From contig NC_061816.1 of the NCBI RefSeq assembly GCF_021462225.1, forward strand, positions 26,273,049 to 26,337,048: a stretch of DNA of 64,000 nt, read 5' to 3'. Position 1 is the stretch's first letter. Every line of letters begins with the position of its first letter. Origin of the DNA: Girardinichthys multiradiatus. Taxonomy: Eukaryota; Chordata; Actinopteri; Cyprinodontiformes; Goodeidae. The translations under genes and the position numbers were made by a program. The notes below the pieces were generated by a model, which saw only the letters and a program-made list of their open reading frames with translations, was not told the origin of the DNA and made no database searches. Below are positions 10,592 through 22,800 of this stretch, one piece after another.

Positions 10592-13179
10592 ATTTATGTG
10601 TTAAGACTGCATCCTGGTTTGGTGCATCTTTGCTTTTACTGAACTGCTTCCACCTCCTGCATGGATTCCTCATATGAACTGCTTCTTTTGCTTCTGGCTC
10701 ATTTTTTCACAACAATCCTGTCGGATTAAGACCTTGCAGCTTTGTGCTGCTCTCACTTGTTTGCTCAGCTATACTTCCAAATTTTTAACAGTTTGTCAGC
10801 TGATACAGCAGAAAGAAATGGATGCAAGGTTTACTCAGTACAAATATTTGCATACATGAAGCTCCTTTACAATTTTCTGATTGCAGAGGAGCTGAAAATC
10901 AGTGCTTTTCACCTCCGCCCACACACCTGGTGTTCCGCATCAACTTGTTCGCATGATGACTATGAAAGAGGTGGTCACTTACTCTGTGGGGATGCTTTGA
11001 AGCCAAAGACTAGAATGCACTCTGTGAACCATTTTTCAATAACACTGATGCCATGGCCATGGTGCCGCCAGGGGGGCCTGCTGCTTGCTGTTGTTTAACG
11101 ACTAAAGTTGAGTTGTCCATGTGTCAACATACGCACATGCCTTTTCCGATTACCAGTGAATGCAGCATGAAAGGATGTTTAGAGTTTGCCCTGTTTATAG
11201 TGTTTCATGTTACTTGTTTATACTTATAGTGTAACAAACCACTGCTCTGTCTTTTTAAATTATCAGCTTCTAAGCTGTCGGCTTGGTAAAACGTATGACA
11301 CGGTAAAGAGGGTGAGCTTGGTAATCTGTATCTGAAGGTCTGATGGTATCTGTTTGTTATGTTGCTGTGTCTAAATATGGTTGTTTTGAAACGGATGCAA
11401 ACCGTCTATATGTATATTTACAACTTTCATTCATGTGATATTTTAGCTCCCATGCTGACTCCAGCTAGCTACATTCCACCTGTGAGAGACCTACAGTTTA
11501 AATGTTTGCAAAAGTTTAGCATCCAAGCGAAGCGAGGTATGCCATGTTTTATTGCTCTTAAATTTACTTGTGAGGAACTTTGCATGCTATTGTATGTGAA
11601 GGTATTTGGTTTTATGACTTTGAATCTGGTTTATTCGCATTTTGTTGTAAATACGAATAAACAATGTAAAGCTATGTTCTGAAGGCAGGACTGTAATGCA
11701 GTTTCCAAGCTCGCCACTAGGGGCGCGGCTGGTTTGTGAATAATGTTAAAAACAGATATAAACAAAGCAGTGAGAATCATCAGAAGCTGTGTTTGGATAA
11801 AGTTTATGTACTATCTTTGAAAGTGTGCGTTCATAAAACTGATGAGTTGTGTAGACTATTCTATAAGGATAATTTGTTAATTAAGTTTGTTGTTCTGGAC
11901 ATTTTCTGTTAGCTCTTTTTACTTATTAGGAGATATGGTTAACGAAGATAAGTTGTTACCTTGAGTTCGTGATTTTTATTATGTTTAGTTGCCATTTTGA
12001 AACCACAAGCACCCGTACCTGGAACCTGAAACTGACAGTGAATTAGAACCTTGTTTAGAACCTTGTTTATCAACACCGTATGAGCATCCATTTATGTCTA
12101 TCTTGTAGTTTTCACGGTGCTGGAAAGTGTTCTGGAGAGGCAATAATTATCCTGGATGCTATGAAAAAGAGAAATAAATATTTGCACTTGTCAGAGACTC
12201 TCTTCTGGGATTTTTATTTATGTCAAGGGCTTCTACATGTAGGCTGTGAAACGTTTAATGCTGGAAAGTGTTCTGAAGAACTTTTTGTAAATTAAATTTG
12301 TAAAAACAAAAGACAAATGGTCTGTGATAGGTTTTTTGCCGTTCCTACTAATATTACAGCATCACAGCATTTTTCAGAGTAAGTCCTTGGTTTTGATCTT
12401 GGTGTGCCACACCAAGATTTTTAATGGCCCCATGTGGCCCCCCCTGTGGAAAATGTCTGGGGGTGCCACTTCATGGCTGCCGGTGAATAGATCAGCTTCT
12501 GTGTGGAGAACACCAGTTTTCAATGAAGAGTAAGGTGCATCGAGCTGGGGACACACTACATGGCTTTCAGAGTCTTCACAGGTTGGAGTTCACGCTGACA
12601 GTCTGGTTTCAGCAGATTTTTGTTTCACCACTGAAAGACTGAGGATCACACAGTTAAAAACTGGACCTGCTGAACATCACAGACTACAGGATTTATCAAA
12701 CCAACTTAAAGCATTGAGGGTGACAGATTGAAGGGAAAACAGACACACCACTAGGTAGCAGTAACAGAGATATACTCAGAATTCAGACAGCCTATTTAAA
12801 ACTTTTGAAGTTTATCTCACAAGTGGTTAGGATATAAAAATATTTAGAATTTTAGTTCTAATTGGAAAATGTTTTATCCATTGATGTTGATTGTTTAAAT
12901 TAAACCCCGACATATATCTGAGTGTCTTTTCTCTTTTAGTTTTTTTCTGCTTCCTCTTAACCACTTTTTGTTCTTCTCAGGCTGAGACTGTAATGCAATT
13001 CATTCATTGATAGTTTGTTATTTGGCATTTATAGTATGATGTCGTATATTACCAGAAAAAGTAAAATAAAATGAAAAACGCTCTGTTGCTGGTATTGTGT
13101 CCCAGCCTCTTTTCCATTAGCTGTTAGGTTGGTAATCCTCGTACACTGAATGAAAAGAAATAATAAGGAAAGGAGACTT
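10592..13179. other. No recognised gene
   Basis: Several open frames of 60-118 codons occur but none carries a known motif. GC-richer patches at 10900-11090 and 12410-12500 look like fragments of old repeats that I cannot classify. Confidence 0.4.
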
Positions 13180-13560
13180 TTTTTTTAAGTTTACATGCAT
13201 TAAGATTACTGTGCCTTTAAACAATTTCAGAAAGCCCAGATGGTGATGTCACAACTTTGCAAACGTCTTATAGGTTAGTTAACTACAATTGACTTAATTG
13301 GAAGCACACCTGTGGACAAACTGTGTGACATCATGAAAAGAATCTAAAGAAATCAGCCATGATATCAGAAAGAAAATTGTTGTTGTGGAGAAATATGTAA
13401 CTCCAGAACAAAAGCTAAAGACCTTGTGAAGATGCTGCTGAAGGTGCTAAGAGAGTCATTATCCACTGTGAAATCAGTCCTGTACCAACATAGGCCGAAT
13501 GGTTACTCAGAGAGAAAGAAGCCCTTATTCCAAAAGCAACAAGAAAAATCAGATTAGTTT
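13180..13560 (+). mobile_element. Sleeping Beauty-type Tc1 relic, 5' half
   Basis: AAGTTTACATGCATTAAGA, CTGTGCCTTTAAACAATTTC, GGTGATGTCACAACTTTG and AAAGAAATCAGCCATGAT follow the order of the inner inverted repeat, leader and transposase start of Sleeping Beauty-type elements. Next comes GACCTTGTGAAGATGCTG from the N-terminal domain. The frame is broken by many small changes and the catalytic half is missing. Confidence 0.75.
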
Positions 13561-14461
13561 GTTAATGCACTCAGGTAAATTAGCCTTTTGTTTTGGAGAT
13601 ATGTCCTGTGTAAATTCAAATTCAAAAATGCTTAAATAAGAATAAAAACTAGAAAAATAATAAGTAAGAATAAAAATAGATGGTGGCATGAGGAAAGAAC
13701 ATTATGTGACAGAATTGAAGCAACATCTCAACCCTTTCTTAAACTGACTTGTTATTTAGTAGCAGCTTGTGAGAAAGGTTGGGTTTTTTATACTGTCTAT
13801 GGAAATATCTGGTTTCTGCTGCAGAACACAGACTCATATTCTGCTGTCTGTAGTGAACAACATAAGGTTTGAGGCAAACTAAAACAAAAAATCATTAGTT
13901 TACCATAAGGAAATGGTGACAACTGGTTATGGAGACTGGTTGATTGTGATATATTTTAACCAGTACTGATTGTCATTGGGAAACGATATAGGGGAGGTTC
14001 TGAGCCTAGGAGAAGGGACTGAGCCTCAGAGGTTGAAGGAAAAACAGCTAGAGATTTACAAAATACTGGAGCAAAAATACACACTTGTGCTTTATGAGGA
14101 GGCCCATGTGCTTCAGGTTTGCTGCTCTCTGTTGAGTATATTCGTGGCAGCAACATCAAAATCATTAACTCTAGAAACAATCCAGAAAACAAGGATCTTC
14201 ATTAAGCTAACCAGCATGCATTTGGGCTGTTAGAGGAAAACCAACACATCCAGTCCCCACAAGACAGCTTAGCAGACTCTTGCTGGGAGCCGCAATAAGA
14301 ACCAGTGCTGTGCTGTGCCATCCATTTATATTAGTAACTTTTTTATTAAAAAATCAATCTAAAATATGTATGTTTACCAGACATTCTATCTCAGCTTATA
14401 TTCAACTGATAGTTGGTTTATGGTCTTGAATTAAAATTGCAACTACATGGTTCCATATTCA
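13561..14461. other. No recognised gene
   Basis: Open frames at 13970-14233 (+) and 13956-14192 (-) overlap each other and have no motif. Confidence 0.45.
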
Positions 14462-14510
14462 ATCCATCCATCCATTGTCTATATCTGCTGATCCATGCAG
14501 GAATCTGTTA
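14462..14510 (-). repeat. LINE 3'-tail fragment with CCATCCAT
   Basis: CCATCCATCCATTGTCTATA resembles the minus-strand view of the TGGATGGA-tailed 3' ends common in fish LINEs. No coding part is attached. Confidence 0.45.
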
Positions 14511-14944
14511 CAACAAATGTCATTTCAAGGCACTTTGTAAAATAAATCTTTTAATTTATATACAGAAATATATAGAATATAATAATCCAGTCATATAATA
14601 ATGCCGTCACCACTAAGCTTTACAGATTATATAATATTTATTTGCCTGCTCTTTCTGACTTCTTTCCTCATTTTCACTAGTTTAGTCTTACTGAACAAGG
14701 TTGGCAACCAAGCTGCTTTAGGAGAGCACTTACTTTCACCCCTTTCTTTATAGAAGTTACACAGAGTTCCTTTGAGACCTTACAGCTGATTACCTGCTTT
14801 GCTGCTGGTGTGGTGTTTGTGTGCCTCATGTGAGTGATTAAAGTTTCCTTAAATTGCATTGATTTGTACATATGAGCATGGCTGGGGATTTTTGAAATAT
14901 TTTTCTAAGTAAATAAATCATATTTGATCTAAATTTCAACAATA
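14511..14944. other. No recognised gene
   Basis: AT-rich sequence with no supported gene or repeat. Confidence 0.45.
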
Positions 14945-16035
14945 AATTTTAATTTAATTCAATTCCATTTTTTATATGGAGCCAATTCACAGCAAAAATG
15001 TTATTTATTTATACAAATGTATAGTCACTGCAGTCATACAGACAGATTAAAAATCATTTACGTACTCTTCAATCGGATCCAGGTTATAAAAGGAGGCAGC
15101 AAAGTTCAGTTTATTAATTCAGTTGATAAAATGTTTTCTAAGAAAATCCAGTTGATTGAATCGAGTCACTGACTTTGCAGCAATCCCTCACACTAAACAT
15201 GCTTGTGGTGACAATGGAAGGGAACATTCCCCTTTACCAGGAAGACATCTCTAGTAGAATCTTAAAAGTAGACAGGGTGTCTGCCTCACGGACTAAAACT
15301 GGGAGCTGGTTCCACAGGAGAGGAGCCTGATAACTAAAGGATCTGCCTCCCATTCTACTTCTAGAGACTCTAGGAACCACCAGTAAACCTGCAGTCTGAG
15401 AACAAAGTGCTCTGTTAGGAACATATGGACCAATCAGATCTCTGATGTATGATGGAGCTAGATCATTAAGGGCTTTATATGTGAGGAGGAGAATTTTAAA
15501 TTCTATTCTGGATTTAACAGGGAGCCAATGAAGAGAAGCTAAAATAGGAGAAATATGATCTCTCTTTTTAATTTTCATCAGAACTCTTGCTGCAGCATTT
15601 TGAATCAGCTGAAGGTTTTTAACTGCATTTTGTGGACATCCTGATAGTAAAGAATTACAATAGTCCAGCCTTGAAGTAACAAATGCATGGACTAGTTTTT
15701 CAACATCACTCCTGGACAGGATATTTCTAATTCTGGCAATGTTCCGGAGGTGAAAGAAGGAAATCCTAGAAACCTGTTTAATATGGGATTTAAATAACAT
15801 GTCCTGGTCAAAAATAACACCAAGGTTTTTTACTTTATTATCAGAGGTCAATTTAATACCATTCAGGTTAAGTAATTGACTAAAAAGTTTCTTTTTACAA
15901 AGAGTCCTTGATTTCAAAGATAGTCTATCTAACAGGTTGGGCTCATCTGATTCATGGATACATGAAGCTAAGTATCATCAGCGTAACAGTGAAAATGTAT
16001 CCCTCCCATGCTGCCTGATAATTTAACACACTGAA
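14945..16035 (-). mobile_element. L2-type LINE, 5'-truncated
   Basis: The 3' end is at the low coordinate (TTTAATTCAATTCCATTTT, GAGCCAATTCACAG). Coding sequence for the C-terminal part of a reverse transcriptase follows. It ends by truncation near 16035, as expected for incomplete target-primed reverse transcription. A close sister copy is at 35752-36440. Confidence 0.75.
15234..15917 (-). pseudogene. L2-type RT C-terminal fragment
   Basis: An open 227-codon frame for the region after the RT catalytic core. It contains VKNLGVIFDQDM, LVHAFVTSRLDYCNSLLSG, LIQNAAARVL, LASLHWLPVKSRI and LLTYKALNDLAPSYI, the signature C-terminal segment of many fish L2-type LINEs. The catalytic YxDD region is absent because the copy is 5'-truncated. 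The first methionine is arbitrary. It cannot act alone. Confidence 0.8.
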
Positions 16036-16079
16036 AGCATACATATACAGTATATATGTATGTATATATATATATATAC

Positions 16080-16405
16080 TCATACTCATACTCGTACTCG
16101 TCGTCTTCCGCTTATCCGGGACCAGGTCGCGGGGGCAGCACACTCAGCAGAGACGCCCAGACGTCCCTCTCCCCAGACACCTCCTCCAGCTCCTCCAGGG
16201 GGAGCCCAAGGCGTTTCCAGGCCAGCCGAGAGACATAGTCCCTCCAGCGTGTCCTGGGCCGTCCCCTGGGCCTCCTCCCGGTGGGATGTGCCTGGAACAC
16301 CTCCCGAAGAAGGCGTCCAGGAGGCATCCGGTATAGATGCCCGAGCCACCTCAACTGGCTCCTCTTGATGTGGAGGAGCAGCGGCTCTACTCGGAGCTCC
16401 TCCCG
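16080..16405 (-). mobile_element. LINE C-terminal fragment, GC-rich, second type
   Basis: On the minus strand a frame reads LLLHIKRSQLRWLGHLYRM, then PPGRLLREVFQAHPTGRRP and RPRTRWRDYVSRLAWKRLG, ending LLSVLPPRPGPG. This arginine/tryptophan-rich C-terminus is a recurrent tail of a fish non-LTR element that I cannot place in a clade with confidence. The 3' flank has the GGATAAGCGGAAGACGACGA type tail followed by GAGTAT repeats. The fragment sits between two TA microsatellites. Confidence 0.6.
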
Positions 16406-16408
16406 GAT

Positions 16409-16415
16409 GGATATG

Positions 16416-16471
<56 letters not shown>
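16409..16471. repeat. (TA)n microsatellite
   Basis: About 60 bp of TA with two GTA interruptions. A shorter TA/GTA stretch lies at 16045-16078 on the other side of the LINE fragment. Confidence 0.95.
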
Positions 16472-16474
<3 letters not shown>

Positions 16475-17018
16475 TTGAGGCCACTAGAATATCATTGGAG
16501 ACTTTCAGAGCTGTTTCAGGGCTATGAGGAGCTCTGAAACTTAAAATTTTACAAATGGATCTTTGCTGTGGAAGTGCTCACACACCTGATTAGAAAGGAA
16601 GATTATATATAGGTCTGTAATTCTTTTAACTTTAAAAGTTCCAGCCTTCTACTATTGGGACTTTTTGAATAGTGTGCCACATAATTTCTATAAATGAAAA
16701 TGTTATTTTGCAGACTAAAAGGCATTTGTTTTTGAGAATTGTTACATGTTAGTTACATGAATATTCTGTATCTGTTCTTGACTGTGATGATACCATTGAC
16801 CTTATTGCAAAATTGCTGCTTATTACAAGAAATCGCTCACTTAAGAATGGCAAAAGTATTACAGCATTGTAATAATCTGAAATAAATTGATTGTGATATG
16901 TTTACTGATTAACTGATATTGTATAACTTCAGCTGTGCAAGCCACACCCCCTCACATAAATATATACACATCATGTTGAGAATAACATTCTAATAAAAAT
17001 CATTTCTTTTGATTACAG
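16472..17018. other. Intron sequence ahead of the chrm4 exon
   Basis: AT-rich, ending in TTTCTTTTGATTACAG at 17003-17018, the acceptor used for the exon. No other feature is recognised. Confidence 0.55.
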
Positions 17019-17291
17019 GCTGCTACAAATCCCAATCCAGTTGTCACGACAACAACATCCAACTCTGCTATGCCCAAAATCAACCCATCGTCGAGGTGGT
17101 CCAAGATAAAGATTGTAACAAAGCAGGCAGGCGACGAATGCATCACAGCTATAGAGATCGTTCCGCCAGTGGAGGGAGCCGAGAGGCATTCAATCCCGAT
17201 CAGCCGTCCCAGGACTGTGGCAAGAAAGTTTGCGAGCATCGCTAGAAGCCAAGTGAAGAGGAAAAGACAGATGGCTGCCAGAGAAAAGAAA
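17019..17291 (+). CDS. chrm4: Muscarinic acetylcholine receptor M4, internal exon (end of loop 3)
   Basis: This exon encodes 91 residues from the C-terminal part of the third intracellular loop of a Gi/o-coupled muscarinic receptor. The loop contacts the G protein, and its end leads into TM6. Visible M4-type blocks are [44 protein letters not shown] and MAAREKK, all close to vertebrate M4. The acceptor is TTTTGATTACAG ending at 17018, and an in-frame TGA at 17010-17012 excludes a longer exon. The donor is AAA|GTATGTG at 17291/17292. Both boundaries are phase 0, and the last codon joins VTKTIF of the exon at 27087, matching the family's KVTRT junction. TM1-TM5 are not in the window. M2 is the closest alternative, but the loop text fits M4 better. 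Mammalian CHRM4 has no intron here. Confidence 0.9.
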
Positions 17292-17489
17292 GTATGTGTT
17301 TACACTGAATAGGCATGTGGTAAAAACTGGATACAGTTGAAACTCAATTTTTTTATTTTACTGTCTGACTTTAAATCAGATTCAACTTTTCCTGATTTAG
17401 GTAATCTGTTCTACCAAAATTATTTTTATTTGCTAAATACCACAATAATTAGAATAATAATTATAATCTGGCTTTTATGTTGCTTTTGG

Positions 17490-17735
17490 GGGCAGGCGGT
17501 GGCGAAAGGTTTGTTCTGCAACTGGTGGGTTGCCGGTTCGAACCCCGTGCTCTGTCCATCTCAGTCGTTGTGTCCTTGGACAAGACACTTCACTCGCCCC
17601 ACCTGCTGACGTTCGTCAGAGGGCTCGGTGGTGCTGATAGAAGTGACGTCAGTCTTTCCCTGTGGAAGACTGATGTCACTTCTAGCAATCTTCCCCAGGG
17701 CGGCTGTGGCTACATTGTAAGCACAGGTTACCCCA
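17490..17735 (+). repeat. tRNA-headed SINE-like repeat
   Basis: Starts with GGCGGTGGCGAAAGGTTTGT and a good tRNA B-box, GGTTCGAACCC. CTCAGTCGTTGTGTCCTTGG, CAAGACACTTCACTCGCCCC, CGTCAGAGGGCTCGGTGGTG and CCCCAGGGCGGCTGTGGCTA follow. This layout is that of a widespread fish repeat with a tRNA-like head. The A-box is degenerate and no tRNA cloverleaf is formed, so it is not a tRNA gene. Confidence 0.65.
17638..17684. repeat. 19-bp hairpin containing a CRE palindrome
   Basis: TAGAAGTGACGTCAGTCTT (17638-17656) and AAGACTGATGTCACTTCTA (17666-17684) are inverted with one G-T wobble and a 9-nt loop. The left arm contains the full CRE palindrome TGACGTCA at 17644-17651; the right arm has TGATGTCA. It lies inside the SINE-like repeat about 350 bp after the chrm4 exon. 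Any regulatory role is inference. Confidence 0.7.
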
Positions 17736-18483
17736 TTGTTCTTAGCATAAAGAAACAGTATTTCAAATGTTTAGTGTTGAATAATTGCATGGCTACACGT
17801 TTAATTGATCATGATTCTGTATCTGTATTTATGATATTTTAGGGTCAATAGAATGTGTCGGTGGAGTTTCTAAGCTGAGTAGAAATTGTGAAATATAACT
17901 TACTATGGAAGATCATTTTACTAGAAATTGTGCAAATATTTAAAAGACACTTTTATACAGTGTGGCAAAGCTTTTAAAAGAATAAAATTAGTTGAACACT
18001 GAATGTTTTATTCAATTAGAGAAGTTTCGATTTGTGTTCAATGGAGATATCATGTTTGAGCAAAGCAGTGTACCGTGTAAACACATATGTGGAGATTTCT
18101 TGTTATGATCCAATATGGTTTATCCAAATTCTGAGCACTATGAAGTTGTGAGATTCATTTTCAGCATAGTGTTAGTAGGCTCAGGAAAGCATGGAGCTCT
18201 TTAGGCTAAAAGCTAACAGCAGCCTATCAGCGGACATGTCCTGCACTGCCCTGTTTGATACTCTGTTTTCACAGAAACCATAGCTAGCATGAAATAATAG
18301 CTTAAAGTAGTTGTTCCAGCTTAGCAAGTAGCTCAAGACCAAATAAGAAAAAAGACAACCAGACCCTCCAGGACAAACACAACACAGCAGCAGTCTATCC
18401 CAATAGTATCTGCACACATTTAAAGAAAAATGTTCATTCTGTCCCAACTGTGTCTGCGCTGTATTTGTTTTACCGTTCTGCTG
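17736..18483. other. Intron sequence, nothing recognised
   Basis: AT-rich; no supported exon or repeat. Confidence 0.45.
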
Positions 18484-19890
18484 TAAAAGTATTTAACCCT
18501 TTACAGATCTATTCTGTTTTGCTTTTTTTTATCACACCAAATTCTTTCACATCAAGTTTTTTCAGACAAAGTTACCTAGATTAAACACAAGCTGAGCTTT
18601 TAAAATAATCATTTCATTTATTAGGAGAAATACATCCAACCAAACCAACCTGGTCCTGTGTGAAACAAAAATGTCCCCACTCCTAGTAAGTGCTTAAGCC
18701 ACGCTTGGCAGCAACAACTGTCATCAAACTTTTTTAACTGCAGTTTTGTCTGTTATGTCACTGTGGCCCACTATGCTTTACAGAATAGGCAGAATTTTGT
18801 CATATTAAAGGGTATTAGATTATGAATGGCCTGATTATGGTCATGCCACAGCATATCAATTGGACTTAAGTCCAGACTTTGTCTATTCTAATCCAAAATC
18901 GTTAGTTTGTTTTTCTTTTTGGTATTGTCTTTTTTAAGTTTTTGATAGATGGACTTGCAGTTGTGCTTTAGATCATTGTCCTGCTGTATAACCCAACTGT
19001 GCTGAAGATTAGGGGACCAAACTAATGGCTAGATATTCTCCTTTGGGGTTTTCTACCAGAGAGCAGAACGAATGGTTCTATTAGACCCTCAAGTAGCAAA
19101 GCAGACCCAGATTACCACACTACCACCACCACCATGTTTGATTGTAGGTAGGATATTCTTTTCCTGAAATGCTGTTCTTGAATATTATTTAGATGTTCCA
19201 ATGTAGATGTTTGTTCATCAAGATGTTTTTTGGCAATTATAAGACGGGCCTTTATGTTGTTTTATGTCAGCAGTGCTTCTGGCTTTGGAACTTCATAATG
19301 GAGGCCATTTTTGCCCTGTCTCTTTTTCTCATTGTTGAATCATGAACTCTGACCTCATCTGAGACAATTTAAGGCTGCGTTGTTTTAATTGTTCTGAGCT
19401 CATGCATGATTTGTTGATGAGCTCTTGCAGTAAATTTGGCAGGCCGGCCACTCCTGGGAAGGTTCTCCACTGTTCCAGGTTTTCTCCATTTATGGATAAT
19501 GGTTCTCACTGTGGTTCTCTGGAGTCCCAAAGCCTTAGAAATAGCTTTATAACCCTTTCCGGACTGAGAGAAGGGTATGGCTTTCTCAACTATTCTTGAA
19601 TTTTTTTAGATCGAAGCATGATGTGCTTTGAGATCTTTTAGCCTACTTCGTGTTGTCAGATAGGTTCCATGGAAGGGAATTTTTAATTCTACAGGTCTGG
19701 CAGTGATTAGGCCTGCGTGTGGACATGGAAATCACATCCAAAAATATATTTTGAATATTTTAGCAGCAAATTCATGATTTAACAATGGGGATAATTATTG
19801 CTTCACAGAGAAGGTTTGATTGGATAATAGTTTTATTCATCATTTCAAAACTGCCTTTTGCACTTGTTCAGGTTCTCTTTATTCTGTCTC
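18484..19890 (-). mobile_element. Old Tc1 element of a long-TIR family (relic)
   Basis: Left end: AAAAGTATTTAACCCTTTAC. Then CTTGGCAGCAACAACTGTCA, GGTCATGCCACAGCATATCA, ATCATTGTCCTGCTGTATAA, CACACTACCACCACCACCAT, GGCCGGCCACTCCTGGGAAG and GGAGTCCCAAAGCCTTAGAA occur in the order expected for the strand opposite the transposase of a common fish Tc1 family. Many indels destroy the frame. Related fragments are at 28900, 33105, 48260 and 57942. Confidence 0.78.
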
Positions 19891-22800
19891 CCTGTCACCA
19901 CTAATTCTGGGGTGGGTGGGCATTTTCACAGCACTCTTGTTTCTGCAGGTAACAATACAACAATTCAGACAAAATGTCAGGTTTGTTTTATTGGTAAGTT
20001 GGATACTAGCATGGGTATCTTAACACAAATGTATAAACAGATGGCTAGAAGAAAGCAAGATGCCAACAGTGTGGTGACATCACAAATGCTACTAGATTAA
20101 ACTGAAGTTATTCAGCTGCAATAAACAACTTTTCCAGCATCCTTGGCTACTTGCCATTTTAAAGCAGTTGGCAACACAGGGCATGAAGAAGGCAACAGCT
20201 ATTATGTGCATGTATGCCAGGAAGAAAATAACAGTGGTGCTGCGGTATGTCCAGTTCTGGCCCTACCATCTGTGTTGATGCTTTTACCAGCAAATGTTTT
20301 CTTGAATTTCAAGAGATAGTTTGCATAGTGGCTCAGATGTCTGTTCAAAAAAACATTTACAGTTTGAGTCATGGATTTGCCTTTTTGTTCTCTCTGTGAG
20401 CAGGGTTTGCTCCTCAAATTCTGATTCTGTAAATATACTTGTTGTATTAACTGTTGATGCAGTTGAGGTAGACTTCTTATTGTTGGCCTTGTGAAGCAAC
20501 CGTGACCTATGATCTGCCCCAGAGCTTTCCTGGTGGGATCGGCTCCAGTGCCTTGCGACCCTGAACTGAATTAGTCATAGTTTTATTGCAAGGTACACAT
20601 TATGATGCCGGTAAAGAAATAATCTTTATTATTTTTTTAATGTGCGTAAAATATTCTGGACCTTCAGCGTATTATAATACATGGCATTTTAAATGTAAAA
20701 ATGTTATAAAATGAGCATCTTCAAATGATTTCTTGTCTATTGAACAACTCATTCATTGGGCAATATTATACTCTTTGGGCCATAGTCTACTATTAAAATG
20801 AACTTTTCTTGTCTTATTTGGTTATAATTTCCACACATTTCCCACAATTTAGAGTGAATTCAGCTTCAATATTTACCTCGCTAGGGAGAAGAGGGTAGAA
20901 ATCCCATTCACCTTCCAACTTTTACAGTATTACAGATATCTGTACCCCTCGCTGCCCTCATCAGTCTCACTTTCTCCACCCAGCGGTTCTTATAAGTCAT
21001 CATCTTCATCACTTCCTTATTTCTAAGTCACCTTTACTATGCTCAACTGGAATTGTGATTTCTACTCTCTTCTTCTGATAAATATTATGAATTAGTTGCT
21101 ACCATGATGATAATTATAGGCATCATTACGCCTGGGCTGAAGCCCCAGATGCTTTCTGAAAGAAGAAATTTAGCACATTTCTGTTAAAAAGATGCATTAA
21201 GCCCTATAATAACATTAGACTTCCTATTTTTATTTAAAAAGAATCAGATTTGTTTTTATTGTATTCCATATGAGCACTGCCCGCCCTGCGTAATCTGACA
21301 ATGAGTCAAAAGAAATAGAAGCCCAAATACTGACTGAGAATGAGCTAGTTGTGAACTGCAGCTACTTATTCACAGAGGAAGACATGAAGTGGAGATTCAC
21401 TAATGAGAATCATCAGGGTCATGATGAGGAATTTTACCTGAGTTACAGGAAAAGTTAAATGACCTGGCCGTGATAGAAAACAGCTGGAACCCTCTCTATG
21501 AGCTTCTAGCTGGATCTGCATCATGACCTGAAAATATCTGGTCCTTTACTTCAGTCACAATCAAAGCATTTAATCCTAAAGCAGCTGAACACATTAACAG
21601 GTCCTTCAGATCAACATACTGGATACCATTGCAGCAGCCATAATGGGACACAAGATGAGAGTGCAAGACAGGTCCAGGATGAGGCTCTAAGTTATATTTG
21701 AAGCACCTTTTTCTCCACATAAAGCGTTTTATAGTAAAGATTTAACGAATGGCTCACATGTTCAGTGGAGAACAATAGAATGTGTTGTAAAATGTTTCAT
21801 TTAGTATTGCTGGCAGGTCAAATGAAAATAGTTGAATAAAGGGCTGGAAAGATGGTAGTAAAACAGAACAGGTTCATGAAACATGCAGAACGTGTATCAG
21901 AAAGTTCTTCTTGTGGATCTTAGAAGGCATAATGTTAAATGATGTCAGAACAATCCTGTTGGTAGCTATTTGTGAGCATCTGGGTAATGAGCCCATCCTG
22001 GAGAAAGTTCTCGGTTTGCACCAGCACACAGGTGACCAGTGATTTTGATCAAGTCTGTGTTTTCTCGTCACACACACAATAAAATATTGTTTTCCCAAGT
22101 CAGAGAAGCACTGGTGAGTCTAGTGGAGGAGAAATGTTTCTTGCTGTTGCTGCAGTAACTGCAGAGCTGAGCTGCTTCCTCCATAGATTCAGCCTGGAGG
22201 GATTTTATTCAGGTCCTTTCAATAAGTACAGATTCTAACAGTTTGTGTCATCATTTATGAAAACAAACAGTGGATATTTTATGGTGTAGATGAGTGAAAA
22301 TACAACAAATACATACAATTTTGATCATACAAATATTTTTAAATATACTAAGTGAATGAATTGATGTATAATATAAATTAGACTTTAAAAAAAATATTAA
22401 AATAAAGTCTGACTCCTTCTCAAATGAATGATAACAACAATATGGTGGGGTTTAAAACCTTACATAGAAGTGTATAATCTAACAACATCTGGTGCAGAAG
22501 TGCCAGCTGAGCTGATTGGGCAGCAAACAAAAATAAATAATATTTAGAGAATTAATTTTAACCAAAGGTTTGGAAAGCTCTCCACAGAATTGTTTTTGAG
22601 ATTTTACTATTAGACTAAGATCTAAGAAAATCAACTTTATGCCAGTGTTTGAAATGGAGTGGAATACTTGGAACAGTTTTAAAGGTCATTTAACGTGGTT
22701 CTGATGATAATACAAGTTCAGGACAACATATATCATTTTCTGCTACAGTATATTGTTGATTTAGGGCAACAGCTGCAATTTAATGTGTTTCTGATCTTTA

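Noticed and set aside
16086..16484. Frames of 102-132 codons on both strands as genes
   Set aside because: They include TA-microsatellite translation (repeated Tyr-Ile) joined to a LINE C-terminal fragment; only the LINE frame is real.
17490..17580. tRNA gene
   Set aside because: Only the B-box is good; no cloverleaf or proper A-box forms, and the downstream sequence is that of a SINE-like repeat.
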